NCBI GenBank assembly: GCA_016584305.1
Contig: JACEEZ010020333.1
Location: 166,164 to 230,163 of the forward strand
Source: Chionoecetes opilio
Taxonomy: Eukaryota; Arthropoda; Malacostraca; Decapoda; Majidae
Reading direction: 5' to 3'
DNA: 64,000 bases
Shown here: positions 42,411 through 53,400 of the stretch, piece by piece
Layout of the letters: each line of letters begins with the position of its first letter
Numbering within the stretch: the first letter of the stretch is position 1
Program-made: the position numbers and the translations under genes
The notes under the pieces: generated by a model
Database searches by the model: none
Told to the model about the DNA's origin: nothing
Seen by the model: the letters and a program-made list of their open reading frames with translations, nothing else

Positions 42411-43148
42411 ATGTCTACTAAGCGTGTTGCTAGTGGTAGTGCTAGTGCTCCTAAGCCTAAAAAGTGTAGAAAATCTATAAATTTAGAAACTAAATTAGAA
42501 GTGTTGAAGAAAAGTGATGAAGGGATGCGATTGAAAGACATCGCGAATTTGTTCAACCTTGCTCCATCGACTGTGGTGACAATTAAGAAGGACAAGGACA
42601 AAATTAAATCAAGTGCGAAGAATGCTACTCCGTTGACAGCGAAGTTAGCTACAAGGCATCGTCCACCTATCATGGAAGAGATGGAAAGACTGTTGGCATT
42701 ATGGGTGGACGACATGTGCAGCCGGGATGACTCGCCAATGACGAACATCTTGATGCAGGAAAAAGCTCGCTCACTTTATGATGATTTATTGGCTAAGGAT
42801 GAGGCAAGTGCTGGACCTAGTGGAGCTGCTGCTCCTCCACCATTCAATGCAAGCAAGGGCTGGTTGGAAAGGTTCAAGAACAGGAATCATCTGCACTCGG
42901 TAACACAGTCTGGGGAGGCAGCGTCGGCTGACAAAGAAGCTGCTCAGGCTTATCTGCCAGTGCTCAAGAAAATTATCGAGGACACAGCAGACCAAGTGTT
43001 CAACTTTGATGAAACTGGACTCTACTGGAAGAGAATGCCAAAGAGGACAGTGATATCCAGGGAGGAGAAGAAAGCACCAGGTCATAAAGCCTCCAAGGAT
43101 AGAGTGTCACTGCTGGTTGGTGGCAATGCAGAGGTGATTTCAAGCTAA
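42411..43148 (+). CDS. Tigger-like transposase, N-terminal part
   Basis: The start MSTKRVASGSASAPKPKKCR leads into the CENP-B-like first HTH (KSINLETKLEVLKKSDEGMR, LKDIANLFNLAPSTVVTIKK), then the second HTH (WVDDMCSRDDSPMTNILMQE, NASKGWLERFKNRNHLHSV) and the first catalytic Asp in NFDETGLYWKRMPKRTVI. The frame leaves the family after GGNAE because of a one-base loss near 43134. This is the jerky/Tigger branch of pogo transposases, related to CENP-B. Confidence 0.9.
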   Translation: MSTKRVASGSASAPKPKKCRKSINLETKLEVLKKSDEGMRLKDIANLFNLAPSTVVTIKKDKDKIKSSAKNATPLTAKLATRHRPPIMEEMERLLALWVDDMCSRDDSPMTNILMQEKARSLYDDLLAKDEASAGPSGAAAPPPFNASKGWLERFKNRNHLHSVTQSGEAASADKEAAQAYLPVLKKIIEDTADQVFNFDETGLYWKRMPKRTVISREEKKAPGHKASKDRVSLLVGGNAEVISS

Positions 43149-43475
43149 AGACGCTCCTCATTGGCTATTCAAAAATCCCTCGGGCCTTAAAGGGTCATGC
43201 TAAGGAATGTCTGCCAGTCATTTACCGCTCTAGCAAAAAAGCGTGGACCAACCAATACATATTCCAGGATTGGTTCACTAATTATTTTTGCCCTGCTGTG
43301 GAGCGCTACTGTAGGAGGAAGAATATTGCTCACAATGCACTGCTGCTCCTTGACAACGCCCCCACCCACCCTAACAACCTTTCTGACTTGTCTGAACACA
43401 TTCGAGTGGAATTTTACCAAAAAACACCACATCACTAATCCAACCAATGGACAAGGGGCAATTGCCACCTTAAAG
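43134..43475 (+). pseudogene. Tigger-like transposase, DDE middle with frameshifts
   Basis: In the next frame it reads DFKLKTLLIGYSKIPRALKG, YIFQDWFTNYFCPAVERYCR and NIAHNALLLLDNAPTHPNNL; the LLLDNAPTH Asp is the second catalytic residue. Single-base losses near 43415 (T run), 43456 (G run) and 43475 (G pair) break the segment PKNTTSLIQPMDKG...LKAYYLRRT, which holds the third acidic residue (PMD). No stop codons occur once the frame changes are followed. Confidence 0.85.
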
Positions 43476-44152
43476 CTTATTATCTCCGTCGTACCTTCAG
43501 AAAAATTATTAATGCTGTGGACGCTGACGAAAATCTCTCCATTCGTCAATTTTGGAAGGAATTCAACATCAAGAATGCTATTGACAACATTGCTGAATCC
43601 TGGGATGAGGTCACACCATCCAATATGAATGCTGTTTGGAAGAAATTGTGGCCAGAATGTGTCCACAACTTTAAAGGTTTTCCTGAACCAACTCCTGTCG
43701 TGCGAGAAATTGTTAACCTTGCACATACAGCTGGTATGGACGAAGTGGGAGAAGAAGATATTGTTGAGCTGTTGCGATCTCATGATGAGGAACTCAGCAA
43801 CGAAGACTTAATGGCCATCGAACAAGTCAGAGCACTAGAGGAGGAAACTGCAGAGGAAGATGACCCAGAGCCGCAGCTTCACTTAACTAGGAAGATCTTA
43901 GCTGATGTTATCTCCAAATTTGAAAGTGGCATTCATGACATTGTGAATAACGATCCCAACCGTGAACGCAGTCTCAAATTTGAAAACACAGTCAGAAGTG
44001 CTCTCACTGCCTACAAGATGCTTCATCAAGAAAAAGTCCACCAAGCACAACAGACAACTATAACATCATTCTTCACTAAACCTGCTGCAACATCACCAGC
44101 CAGCTCTACTTCTACGTCTTCCGACGATGATGCCCCCACCTCACCCCAGTAA
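43476..44152 (+). CDS. Tigger-like transposase, C-terminal part
   Basis: The frame continues AYYLRRTFRKIINAVDADEN, IRQFWKEFNIKNAIDNIAES, WKKLWPECVHNFKGFPEP, then an acidic stretch (ALEEETAEEDDPEP) and TITSFFTKPAATSPASSTST. TTITSFFxK is typical of the C-terminus of Tigger-type transposases. The stop is at 44150-44152. The first Met in this frame (43517) is internal. Confidence 0.88.
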
Positions 44153-44453
44153 CTCTGCCGACACCCCCCAGCCACCATCTTTGTCACCTCAAGCCTCAAG
44201 TATTCTTCTATATAGTGAGTACAACTTCTATATATCATTTAACTTTAATATTAATTATATTTCATATGTCTATGCTCACAAATTAATGTATGACTGCATT
44301 TTATGAGAGGGTTAGGTTGTGATTTTTTTTCGTAAGAACGTATCTCGACTTATATAATGGGAGTCAATGGGAAAATGGAATTCGTTTAACGCATTTTCAC
44401 TTAACGCACGATTTCCCAAGAACGTAACTCATGCGTTAAATGAGGGAGGCGTG

Positions 44454-45200
44454 CACTACAAAATGACCTGAACAAGATCTACGAATGGAGCAGAAGATGC
44501 GAAATGGAATTTAATGTGAATAATTGTCATGTGATGGAAATTGGAAAAAGCGAAGATATAAATGGCCATATAAAATGGGAAATTAAATAATTACAAGGGT
44601 TCATGAAGAAAAGGACCTGGTAGTGATAATGCAGAATAACCTATAACCAGAAAAACATATAAATAAAATATTTGGAGATACATACAGGATGTTAAAGAAT
44701 ATTAGAGTGGCATTTCATTACATGGACAAAAATATTATGAGAAAGATAATTACTGCAATGATCCGACCAAAAATGGAATATGCTGCCATTGTATGGTCCC
44801 CATATAAAAAGAAGCATGTGAAAAAGTTGGAGAGGATACAGAGAATGGCAACAAAGATGGTACCAGAGCTAGACCTCTCTTATGAGGAAAGGTTGAAGGA
44901 AATAAAGTTACCAACACTTGAGCATAGAACACTTGAGCATAGAAGAGAAAGAGGAGACTTCATAACAATTTTCAAGCTGATAACTAAGATGGAAGAAACA
45001 GACAATGAGAGACTACTGACTCGGCAACAAAGAGAAGGTCGATACACAAGAGGACATACAAAAAAACTAAGAAAAGGGAAATGCCTGAACAACATAAAGA
45101 AGTACAGCTTCCCTCATAGAAATGTAGAAGTTTGGAATGGACTAAACGAGGAGGTGATATCGGCACATAATGTGCACCAATTGAAAGAAACCTGAGAGAC
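44454..45200 (+). pseudogene. CR1-like (second type) RT thumb to 3' end, right piece
   Basis: It continues the frame at 42068: LQNDLNKIYEWSRRCEMEFN, VNNCHVMEIGKSE; then after breaks MLKNIRVAFHYMDKNIMRKI, ITAMIRPKMEYAAIVWSPYK, LERIQRMATKMVPELDLSYE and NIKKYSFPHRNVEVWNGLNE. A short in-frame duplication (LEHRTLEHRRERGD) is present. This is the post-palm part of the same LINE family as 27890-28905. Confidence 0.85.
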
Positions 45201-45313
45201 ACCTGAAACCTGACACCTAAGTTGCGAACCCCACTCCACCGATTGTAACTGTGAAACCAAATGGTCGTTAATCGAAAGAGGTATTGAAAGAGACACATCG
45301 TTAGTGTGAAATA

Positions 45314-45376
45314 TCATTAAGCAGGGCATCGTGAAGCAAGGTGTATTAAGCAGGGCATCGTGAAGCAAGGTGTATT
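45314..45376 (+). repeat. Tandem duplication of 31 bp
   Basis: TTAAGCAGGGCATCGTGAAG followed by CAAGGTGTA occurs twice head to tail. It lies in an unassigned stretch, 45201-46171, that includes weak pieces of LINE 3' sequence (VSKWNSLPNTLRAPL at 45460) and a fragment resembling the CCGTATTTTACGG element (CATCAGCTGATCGGCATGCC at 45725). Confidence 0.85.
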
Positions 45377-46171
45377 TGAAGCCTAAAACAATCTCTCCAT
45401 AACTAGGGGTCCACTTATATGCCAGGTATTAAATGTGAACCTTTACCACAAAATGGTAAGCAAGTGGAACAGCCTGCCTAACACCCTCCGTGCACCACTT
45501 ACCAAAACTTCCACAGCCAGCCACAACTATTTCCAACTGAAACTCATGTTTGGCAATATTTACCATAAAAACAGTAATATAATAGGAATGACTTACCATA
45601 CATACAGTATTAAAATATAAACAATCATCGCCATTTCGAACAGCCGACGCACTGTAAACAGTATTAAATAGAAACGATCACCAGCACATGTACTTTGACC
45701 AACCGTCTGACTGTAAACACTCGCATCAGCTGATCGGCATGCCAACTGTGCCTAAAAAACCACACAGCCAGCTATGTAGCAATGGGTCCGTTACACTCAG
45801 TTAACACTTATTCACTCACTCACCTGACTGCTTGTAAAGTGGAAGTCAGTCACTCATTGAGTCACAAAACTGAGTTGAGTACCTACCATACTGTTGCTTA
45901 CAGTCAGAAAATGTAGGTTTTATCATAGTCGTACCTCAATAATAATAGTAACAATAATAATAAATGAGAAAAATAATCCATTTAAATATCCTTATATGGG
46001 AAAAACTATCCACCAGTGTATTAAATGGCCCAAGGCCATTGCTACCATTATGACTTTATTTTTTTACTGATTTTTTTTTCATGAATTTTTTATATATTCA
46101 GGGTGGGCGGTCCCCTAAGTGAATACATAGTGCGATTGAGAATAGAAGTGTAGGGTGCTAAAGATACTCAC

Positions 46172-46269
46172 AATCTTGTGCTGGATCTGGTTGTAGGGGA
46201 TCATGGTGAAGACTCTGTTTTCTTTTTGGTATAGACAATAGTGCTTGGTCCATGTGGTACCAAAAGCCT
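46172..46269 (-). CDS. Graf: Graf exon: PH domain, middle
   Basis: This 98 bp exon completes a Lys codon and encodes AFGTTWTKHYCLYQKENRVF then TMIPYNQIQHKI. It corresponds to the FGTSWVKHYCTYQ strand-loop-strand segment of the GRAF PH domain. Borders are TTCCCACAG at the acceptor and ATT|GTGAGT at the donor; the exit phase is 0. The next intron is 12.8 kb and contains the TA-rich transposon cluster, the Tigger-like element and a split LINE. Confidence 0.92.
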
Positions 46270-47053
46270 CTGTGGGAAGGAAAAAAGATAAAAGTGGTGA
46301 TATAAACAAAAAAGCATGCTAGGGTGCAGCCAAAAGGGATACCATTAAGAAAAGGTATATTAACCCCTTCACATTCTAGAACAGTGGACACGTTTCGCAT
46401 CCTTTGAGAATTGATGTCTGAAACACCTAAGACGCGAAACGCGTCCTTTAACCCTCCGCGGCAGAAAAATATTTGCCAGAAATTGATAAATAATGCTATG
46501 TGTCATTTTTGGGCAGTTGTTCAGTAAGCTGATCTGTTTCAGAATTAATTATCTGGCAGCCCTCTGTAAGCATTCGTGTGGAAGACCGCAGTTCAAAACT
46601 TCAAATATTCTAGTTGCCTCCCAGCAGTCAGCCTGCTAGGGCATGTTGAGTGGCGGTAGGATTTAAAGGCCAGCCTGCGACATAGAGCCTGCGTTCAGTG
46701 CTTCAGTGCGTATTTGTTGTATAATAAGTCTATGTGAATGCCCAAAATTTTAGTGCAAATATATGCAGATCACAATACTATGTAATGGAAATTGGCTACA
46801 CATAATTGTGTAACGGTTAATAATGGGAAATTCAAGCTCATGAACAAAGTTTTTAGCAATGAATAGCCTATATAGCCTATTTGTCGGAATGGTTGACGTG
46901 TGCATTAGCAAAGTGATGATATAAAAAGTGAAACTGTGCTGGGTAAATTTACTATTTTATATGAATTGTACACATGGGTAGTTTTTTTTATATATACATA
47001 TAATCATGTACACATTTAGAATCTTATCACCGCGTGTTCGCAGCTACACTCTA

Positions 47054-48283
47054 CACTACCCTCCCGAGTTTCGCGCTTGCTTTCTTCCGGAGGCATAGCG
47101 CGAAACTCGCGGATCGCGAAACTCGGGTATTATAAACCCTGTAAAAATGCTTATTTAGTCCGTTTTTTTTTTTTTTTTTTTTTTTTTGGTGTGTGTGCCT
47201 ACAGCGCCGTTATGCAGTGACCTCCAGGGGTGGGATGGTAGGCCCTGGAGGTTAACTTGAGGGCTGTGTACCTACCGTATTTTGCAGCTTACAAGACTCA
47301 CTTTTTCCCCCAAAAAATATCCTGAAAATGCCCCAAGCCCTGTCCACCCAGCAGTGAATGGGTACTGGGTGTTAGCCTAGGGTTTGTGACCCGCCTCCCG
47401 GAGTGGTGGCTTCGGCCAACACTACGTAGAGAAGAGGAAGGAGGAGAGGAGCTTGAGATTGAGCTTGAGTTGGGAGTCACCCAGCAGATGCTGTTTTGGT
47501 CTGAGTGAGTGAGCCTGACACATATCTTGTCAGCTGATGGTTGTGTGACAGTGTTATACGACAATAACAGTCACAATGCCTTCCTCTCTTCTCTCCTGTC
47601 TCCTCCAGTACCTCCAGAAACCACAGTACCACACACGTCATGGTTAATCACTTATAAAGGAGTATTTTGTGGTAAATAGTAAGGTAAGGTGCTACTTATT
47701 TCGAGGTGTTACCTATCTTATGCGACACCGGCTGTTCCTGTAGAGAAAAACACAAACAAATGGAAAAAAACAAAGCAAAACTACATACAGCTATACTAAG
47801 CCTATTATTATACTATACTAAGCAGGAAGGAAGGAAGATGTGTCCCATACGTCTCTTATGGGAGGCGGTAGCAGAGTGGGTAGCGTCAAGATATATGTCA
47901 AGCTCGATCACGAGCTTGACAGACGACCTACAAAGTGATACTAAGCAGAAAAGGTCACAAGAAGAAGAAGTCTCCGAGTGGCGTTCTCGGTGATCCGAGT
48001 TCGATCCTTGATGAGGGCTGTAAAATCCACTTAAAATCTTTCTCTGCACTGTTGAGTGGCCTAAGAACACCCACATGCTGCCCATTAGCTCTACCTTTGA
48101 TTGCGAGTGCATCGGAGGATACTGGGGGCGGCATGAGCCTCTAATGACAGGCGTCACTGTAGAAATTCTGTCTGCGCTACCACGGGCGAGGGCCAACCAT
48201 CACAGCCCTCAAGTTAATCTCCAGGGCCTACCATCCCACTCCTGGAAGTCACTGCCTAACGGCGCTGTAGGCACACACACACA

Positions 48284-48339
<56 letters not shown>

Positions 48340-48448
48340 CGAAACTCAGGGATATAATGCGCGAAAGTCGGGATGGCAAGTATTTAGGACTCGGCGCGAA
48401 ACTCGAGGATCGCGAAACTCGCATAGCGTGAAACTCTGGAGGGTAGTG
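47054..48448. mobile_element. Composite SINE-armed MITE, copy 3, both arms
   Basis: TA|CACTACCCTCCCGAGTTTCG is the left end and CTCTGGAGGGTAGTG|TA the right end. The left arm has a T tract and SINE tail in reverse (47162-47268); the right arm has a SINE forward (47866-48290), an A run (48297-48338) and CGCGAAACTCGCATAGCGTG. The core (47270-47860) holds a piece of the CCGTATTTTACGG element and 200 bp that is inverted relative to copy 1. Confidence 0.8.
47866..48290 (+). repeat. tRNA-derived SINE with an insertion in the tRNA head
   Basis: The head begins GAGGCGGTAGCAGAGTGGGT then AGCGTC, is interrupted by about 85 bp including the palindrome GTCAAGCTCG ATCA CGAGCTTGAC and AAGGTCACAAGAAGAAGAAG, then resumes TCTCCGAGTGGCGTTCTCGG and GAGTTCGATCC. 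The SINE at 62045 has the uninterrupted form (GTTAGCGTCTCCGACTGGCG). The body and tail follow the family consensus. Confidence 0.85.
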
Positions 48449-49996
48449 TATATGAATCCATGTGTACAGTGATAATTTAGTGTGTTTAAAAAAAAAACTG
48501 AAACCAGTTCATATTTGTTGTGATGCTGGACTGTGACGTGTAGATGTGTGTGCATCTACCTCGAGGTAGTTAAGTTATTTGAATTATGAAGAAAATGTTG
48601 AAAATTACCTTTGTTTGATTAAACGTATATTTGTGTAGTGAACATATAATAGATTTCTATTTCAGGCATATAATTGTGTAACACCACTAACCACCACTTT
48701 CTTGTTGCTAAATCCCATTAACAATTGGAAAAGTGAGATGGAAGATGGGGAATATATCAGGGGAGAAGAGATTGAGCTAGGCTTCAGCTCAAAAATTATC
48801 CATCTCCAAAAAATATTGAGGCTAGAAACTATGGCTTGGTGGCATTCTTGTCTTTACAGTGTGGACATATCATCTATATAACTTTCGTGCATATTTTCCA
48901 AACCAACTAACCAAAATATATAGTGCGTAAATAACATTTTACTGTTGATGGTCAAGTTTACATGGACATCTCTCAGGAAATATTGCAGATACGAAGATTC
49001 TGAAGACATCCCTGAATTGCTGATAAAAATTGTCATTTATATGCATACTTAAGAAATATTACTTTAGTGAGAAAAGTTTAGAGACTATGAGAATTTGCTA
49101 GCCTATCCAAAATTATCGGGTGGTCGATAAACAATTTAAGAAAAATTCACCCTAAAAAAGTTTTAGACATATTATTATATGGTTACATTCTTTTTTTCTT
49201 TTTTCAGGAGCTCAACACAACGAATCCAAACTCAAAGCTGTATCATAAAGCATTGGTGAAAAATTCGAGAAAAAGTTTTTTAAATGGTTACTTCCCGAAA
49301 AAGATTTAGTTTACTCAATTTTTTGCATGGTGCATACTCATTTATCAGAAAACTAATTGCTCCAAAGATAAAAGAATATAATTCTGCTTCTTTTGGTATA
49401 CACCATGTCAAAAGTTTTCTCAGATAATTATTACCGGCGACGAGCTGGTCATACACTGTTTATGCACATTTATTCAGTCTCATAATGGCATTTATTTACT
49501 GTGTTTTACAGTTTTTTATGTGATAATCCTGTAGAACAAACATCTCCAAAGATAACAGTATAACATTTATACTTATACCGTACGTGTATTTGGTACGGGG
49601 CAAATTACTCTGGAATGTAAACTTTTTTGCGTATAGAAAAGCACTTCCCTTAACCTCTACTGGTTGCCACTGGAAAAAATATCATAAATAATATTAAGGA
49701 CTGCGAAGGGGTTAATGCATACATGAAGCAAAGAAAGTGAGTTGCAACAAAAATCAAGTCAAATTATTCGCGGCAAGTAAGGCGATACTTTATAAAATGC
49801 TTCGTCTATAACTGACTAGTGGCATCTGAACATTCCTCAACGGTCTTGATGGACTGTTTGTGCTTTAAAAAAGCTGCCATATGAAGGATATCTCTCTCGG
49901 AAGTCACTAGGCTGCCATAGAGTACATTTTCTGAATTCTCTTATGGGACCGCTCTGCTATGATGTGGCGAACAATATTTTGGCGCGTAGTGTAATA

Positions 49997-50788
49997 CAGT
50001 AAACCATCTCTTAACTCGAACCCATATAATTTGAACTTCGGATGATTCGACCTGTTTCAGGCCCAGTTCAAATATTTCAATACTAGCCTCCACATCGCCT
50101 CCAACACATTAAGCACCTCAAGCACTTAAGACTTTACCTTACATATCCCCAGTGACACCACTGTTGCGTTCAGTAGCGGTCAACCCCCCTTGCACTCCCT
50201 ACTAAACGATACTAAACACTTCACAATACACATTGCTACCAAGATAGCAGCTGCCGAAATTTATCTCTGTGGCTATTCTTATTGTTGCAGAATAACTTGC
50301 TGATGACCCTGTATTTGATGCAGCAGAAGTTATAGCAGCAGGAAATGAAATACTAAGGAAGCAAGAAGAGGAGAGTCTTTCTTTGCCCTTTGTTTACACA
50401 CCCTTCTTGTAGCGCGAGCCGGCAACTCAGTAGCGATCCACCTCCCAGGGCTGTAGTGCGAGGGCGTGCGCTAGGCATACTGTATGCTGACATCACCGTG
50501 CGCCTCCATGTGCACCCATTCGTGTTGCATTACTTAACGCAGCCCTTGCCTGAAGATGCTATATATAAGTGATGCCTGAGTGCTCAGTGTACAGTAGTAC
50601 TGCATTTGAAGACTTCAGTATTAGCCATGTTTTAGTGAGTCCAAGTACTACAATCTGTGCTGTTTTAGCATGTTTTAGTGAGTTCTTATTGTGTGGAGGG
50701 GCTAAAGGTAACGATTGGATAATTCAGACTTTCGGCTAATTCGACCCAAGTCTTCCCCCAGTTAGTTCGAATTAGAGAGGGTTTACTG
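49997..50788 (+). mobile_element. Pogo-like MITE (CAGTAAACCCTCTC family), copy 2
   Basis: The left end CAGTAAACCATCTCTTAACT and right end TCGAATTAGAGAGGGTTTAC with TG are flanked by TA on the left. The interior matches copies at 20900-22065 and 62818-63724. It provides the empty site for the CACACAACC element 2. It ends 75 bp from a Graf exon. Confidence 0.85.
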
Positions 50789-50863
50789 ATGAAATGATCA
50801 AAATAACAGTAACAATAATAATAATCATCATTATTACTATAGATAAAGAGAAAGGTGCCTTAC

Positions 50864-50933
50864 TCTTTTCCATGAGGAAGAGGTAGCCTTGTCTGGTGTA
50901 CATCTTGTCCATATTGCCGGGATCCACTGACTT
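50864..50933 (-). CDS. Graf: Graf exon: start of PH domain
   Basis: This 70 bp exon encodes KSVDPGNMDKMYTRQGYLFL followed by MEK plus one base. The GYLFLMEK segment is the first beta strand of a PH domain (GRAF proteins have EGYLYVQEK here). The acceptor is CCCCCACAG and the donor AAAAGA|GTAAGG. It begins in phase 0 and ends in phase 1, matching the exon at 46269, whose first two bases complete a Lys codon. A pogo-like MITE ends 75 bp downstream in the gene's direction. Confidence 0.9.
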
Positions 50934-52009
50934 CTGTGGGGGTAAGGAGTGAGTGAGTCTCTCTTGTCTTAATTGGCAGGGAAAGAGCCTACACTCCTGA
51001 TGTAAGAGCTAGAGGAATACAGTGCCTAATAGAGCAGTTTAATATAAGATACCTAATAGAGGGCAAGAGTGCCATACAGAAGGCTACAGTTCCTGACAGA
51101 GAGTATGAGTTCCAGTCACCATTCTACTGTTTCTAAGTGAGGGCTACAAGACCACACAGCTGAAATGATTAATATATGGCCTAAGTAAACAGGGTATAAA
51201 TACCTATAAAAGGGCTAGAAGGTTTAAAAATGTCTTACATGTTTGACAGTTCCATGATGCCCAGTGGAAGGCTTTAGTGGCTAACAGTTGGGCAAACTAT
51301 TTATTTACCTGACAGAGCTACAGGAACTATAGAAAAGCATGATGTCTTGGAAGTGAAACTCTACCAACTAATCACTATGAAGAGATGCCTTGTGAAACTA
51401 GTCAGAACAGAGCACCTAAAAGTCCTTGAACACATCACTTCTAGATCATAGCACCTCAAAGGAGATGGGTGGTAGGGTACAGCACCTTCTTTGAGCCACA
51501 TCACCCATCAGGGATGACAGTACCTAAAGACTACAGAATACTGCTTTACTACCTACCTAAGATATTACCACGTAACAGGACAAAGATTACCTCAAAATAA
51601 TCTCAACATTATAACATAGGTTATAGGTTTAGGTCAGCAAAATCAAAAGAACAACTAAAACTACATAACATTCCCATTAAATAAGAAGCAAAGATAAGAA
51701 AGGGAGGAAAATGTTGATGTCTATTACTGAGGAAAAAACAATTGAATAAAAAGGTAGCACTGTAGTGCAGGAAGACTGACATATCAGTCGTAGTGGAATA
51801 AATCTTAAGTGTACTAACAATGGTAAGCCTGTCATTTCAATAAAGTAACAGCTTGCATCTGATATCTAACAGACAGTGCAACATCAAGAATGGTGTAAAT
51901 ATACTGAGCATCACAATTAACACTCCTCACACTTACTCCCAAAGTCAACACATAAGGACCCACAACCACACACAATCATTCGTGAATCCACACACACACA
52001 CACTATCTT
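50934..52009. other. Intron without recognisable features
   Basis: Long intron next to the first PH exon. Sequence is AT-rich and without inverted ends, LINE frames or simple repeats other than a short CA run near 51990. Confidence 0.4.
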
Positions 52010-52190
52010 AGAGAGATATCAAGAAGTACAGCTTCCCATACAAATTAATTGAACTGTGAAATAACCTGGATTAGGAGGTGGTACATGCCAAGAATATTCA
52101 TGACTTCAAAGCAAAGCTGGATAATAGTAGTTTTGGAAAAGGGAAGGTACGAGCTTAGCTTTTTCCCTGTATATCACAACTAGATTAATA
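52010..52190 (+). pseudogene. CR1-like (second type) LINE 3' end
   Basis: The frame gives IKKYSFPYKLIEL-like then LDEEVVHAKNIHDFKAKLDN and SSFGKGK, and the 3' UTR GAGCTTAGCTTTTTCCCTGT then ACAACTAG. It matches the end of the LINE at 27890-28100. Only the last 180 bp is present. Confidence 0.7.
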
Positions 52191-52879
52191 CACGGGCACC
52201 AATATATTGATCATATCACATACCCTAACAGGAATTACATCCTTCCTTACAAATAGGCCCAGACCATTAAGGCACACATACATTGAGTCTACAGTATCCA
52301 TATACAACTCTAGGGAACTTCACTTGTACACCTAAACAGAGCTGAAACAAATTGTAAAAAACATTAGAGCAGTCTCCACCAAGACCCTAAGCTGACATCC
52401 ACACCAGTAATGCTACACCAGGCACCACAATACATCAGCAGGGGTTAGGGTGTCCCTGTGAGACAGCTGTTACTTGCCCAGTCATGACCCACATGCACAT
52501 CACCAGGGTCAGCCTCATTCACCAATAAGCAAGCTACAAGGTTAATTCTTTTCCTCATATTTATACAGGAAACATTGTGGAGTACTACAGATAACCCTCC
52601 TTTACGTCAACTCACTTCCTGTCTTTTAATCATTCTTTTCATATTATGAAAAAATAAACAAGCATGAAATATGAATGCTCTCAGGGAAGATATTTCCACT
52701 CAAAAATGTAGGAAATGACAATGATATAAGCAATGTACTACATAAAGACTTTATAGTAACTTCAGAAGTGGCAGAACCTACAGCATAGAGTTCCAGGCTG
52801 TCATTGTCCATTGCAGTTTTGTGAGTATTGAAGTCCCTTGTAAGATGCAGATTAGATAAAAAATTCTAAGACACGTAAA
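52191..52879. other. Intron without recognisable features
   Basis: No ORF, repeat family or mobile-element end was recognised in this AT-rich intron stretch between two LINE pieces. Confidence 0.4.
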
Positions 52880-53400
52880 ACACATAAAAGGAGGAAGATG
52901 AATTGTACAAGAGGAGCAGGAGGAACTTTGGAAAATTAGCATAGAATAACTAAGAAAACTCTTTGAAAAAATTGACTGGGGAGAAATGAAGAGTGAATGA
53001 TGTGCAAGAAAAATATGATATTTTTCTGGGCATATATGAGAAAGGAGTTGAAAAACTTGTTCTTGTTGTTATATAAACCAAGAGCAAAAGCAAAACAGGA
53101 ATGGTTTATTGGAAGATGTGAAAAGGCAACGAGTATAAGGGATGCGGCATGGAAAAGAATGAACAAAAATTGGACTCAAAGAAATAAAGATTAATGTTGG
53201 CAAGAAATTAATATGAGTGCATAAGGAAGGAGGAAGAGAAGAGATATGAGAAGGATATAGTTGAAAAGCATAAGAAAAAACCTAAACTGTTGTATAGATT
53301 TATCAATGGAAGGATCAAACATAAGGACAAAGTAGAAAGACTGCAAGAAGGAAATGAAATGCATGAAGATCCAAAGATAATGAGTAAAATTGTGAGGGCT
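52880..53400 (+). pseudogene. CR1-like (second type) LINE connector region
   Basis: Frames read MRKELKNLFLLLYKPRAKAK, QEWFIGRCEKATSIRDAAWK, RMNKNWTQRNKD, then EEEKRYEKDIVEKHKKKPKL, LYRFINGRIKHKDKVERLQE. This is the endonuclease-RT connector (KKKPKLLYRFING) of CR1-like LINEs. Upstream and downstream parts are absent. Confidence 0.65.

Larger units (their letters stand above)
42069..44453 (+). mobile_element. Tigger-like DNA transposon, nearly complete
   Basis: The inverted ends contain CACTCATCCCTCGTATAACG on the left and CGTTAAATGAGGGAGGCGTG on the right, with repeated TTAACGCA motifs subterminally. The element carries a transposase gene (42411-44152) with almost its full expected length (about 570-580 codons). 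It interrupts the reverse transcriptase frame (KDFE / LQNDL) cleanly, but the usual TA duplication is not obvious at the left edge. Confidence 0.85.
46364..49711. mobile_element. Large TTAA-bounded element, 3.3 kb, no transposase seen
   Basis: TTAA at 46360-46363 and 49712-49715 flank the inverted ends CCCCTTCACATTC and GACTGCGAAGGGG. This suggests a piggyBac-like non-autonomous element. It contains the composite SINE-armed MITE (47054-48448). The remaining 46364-47050 and 48450-49711 is AT-rich, with only short frames. A second TTAACCCCTTAGTGCACTTT end is at 54373. Confidence 0.65.
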
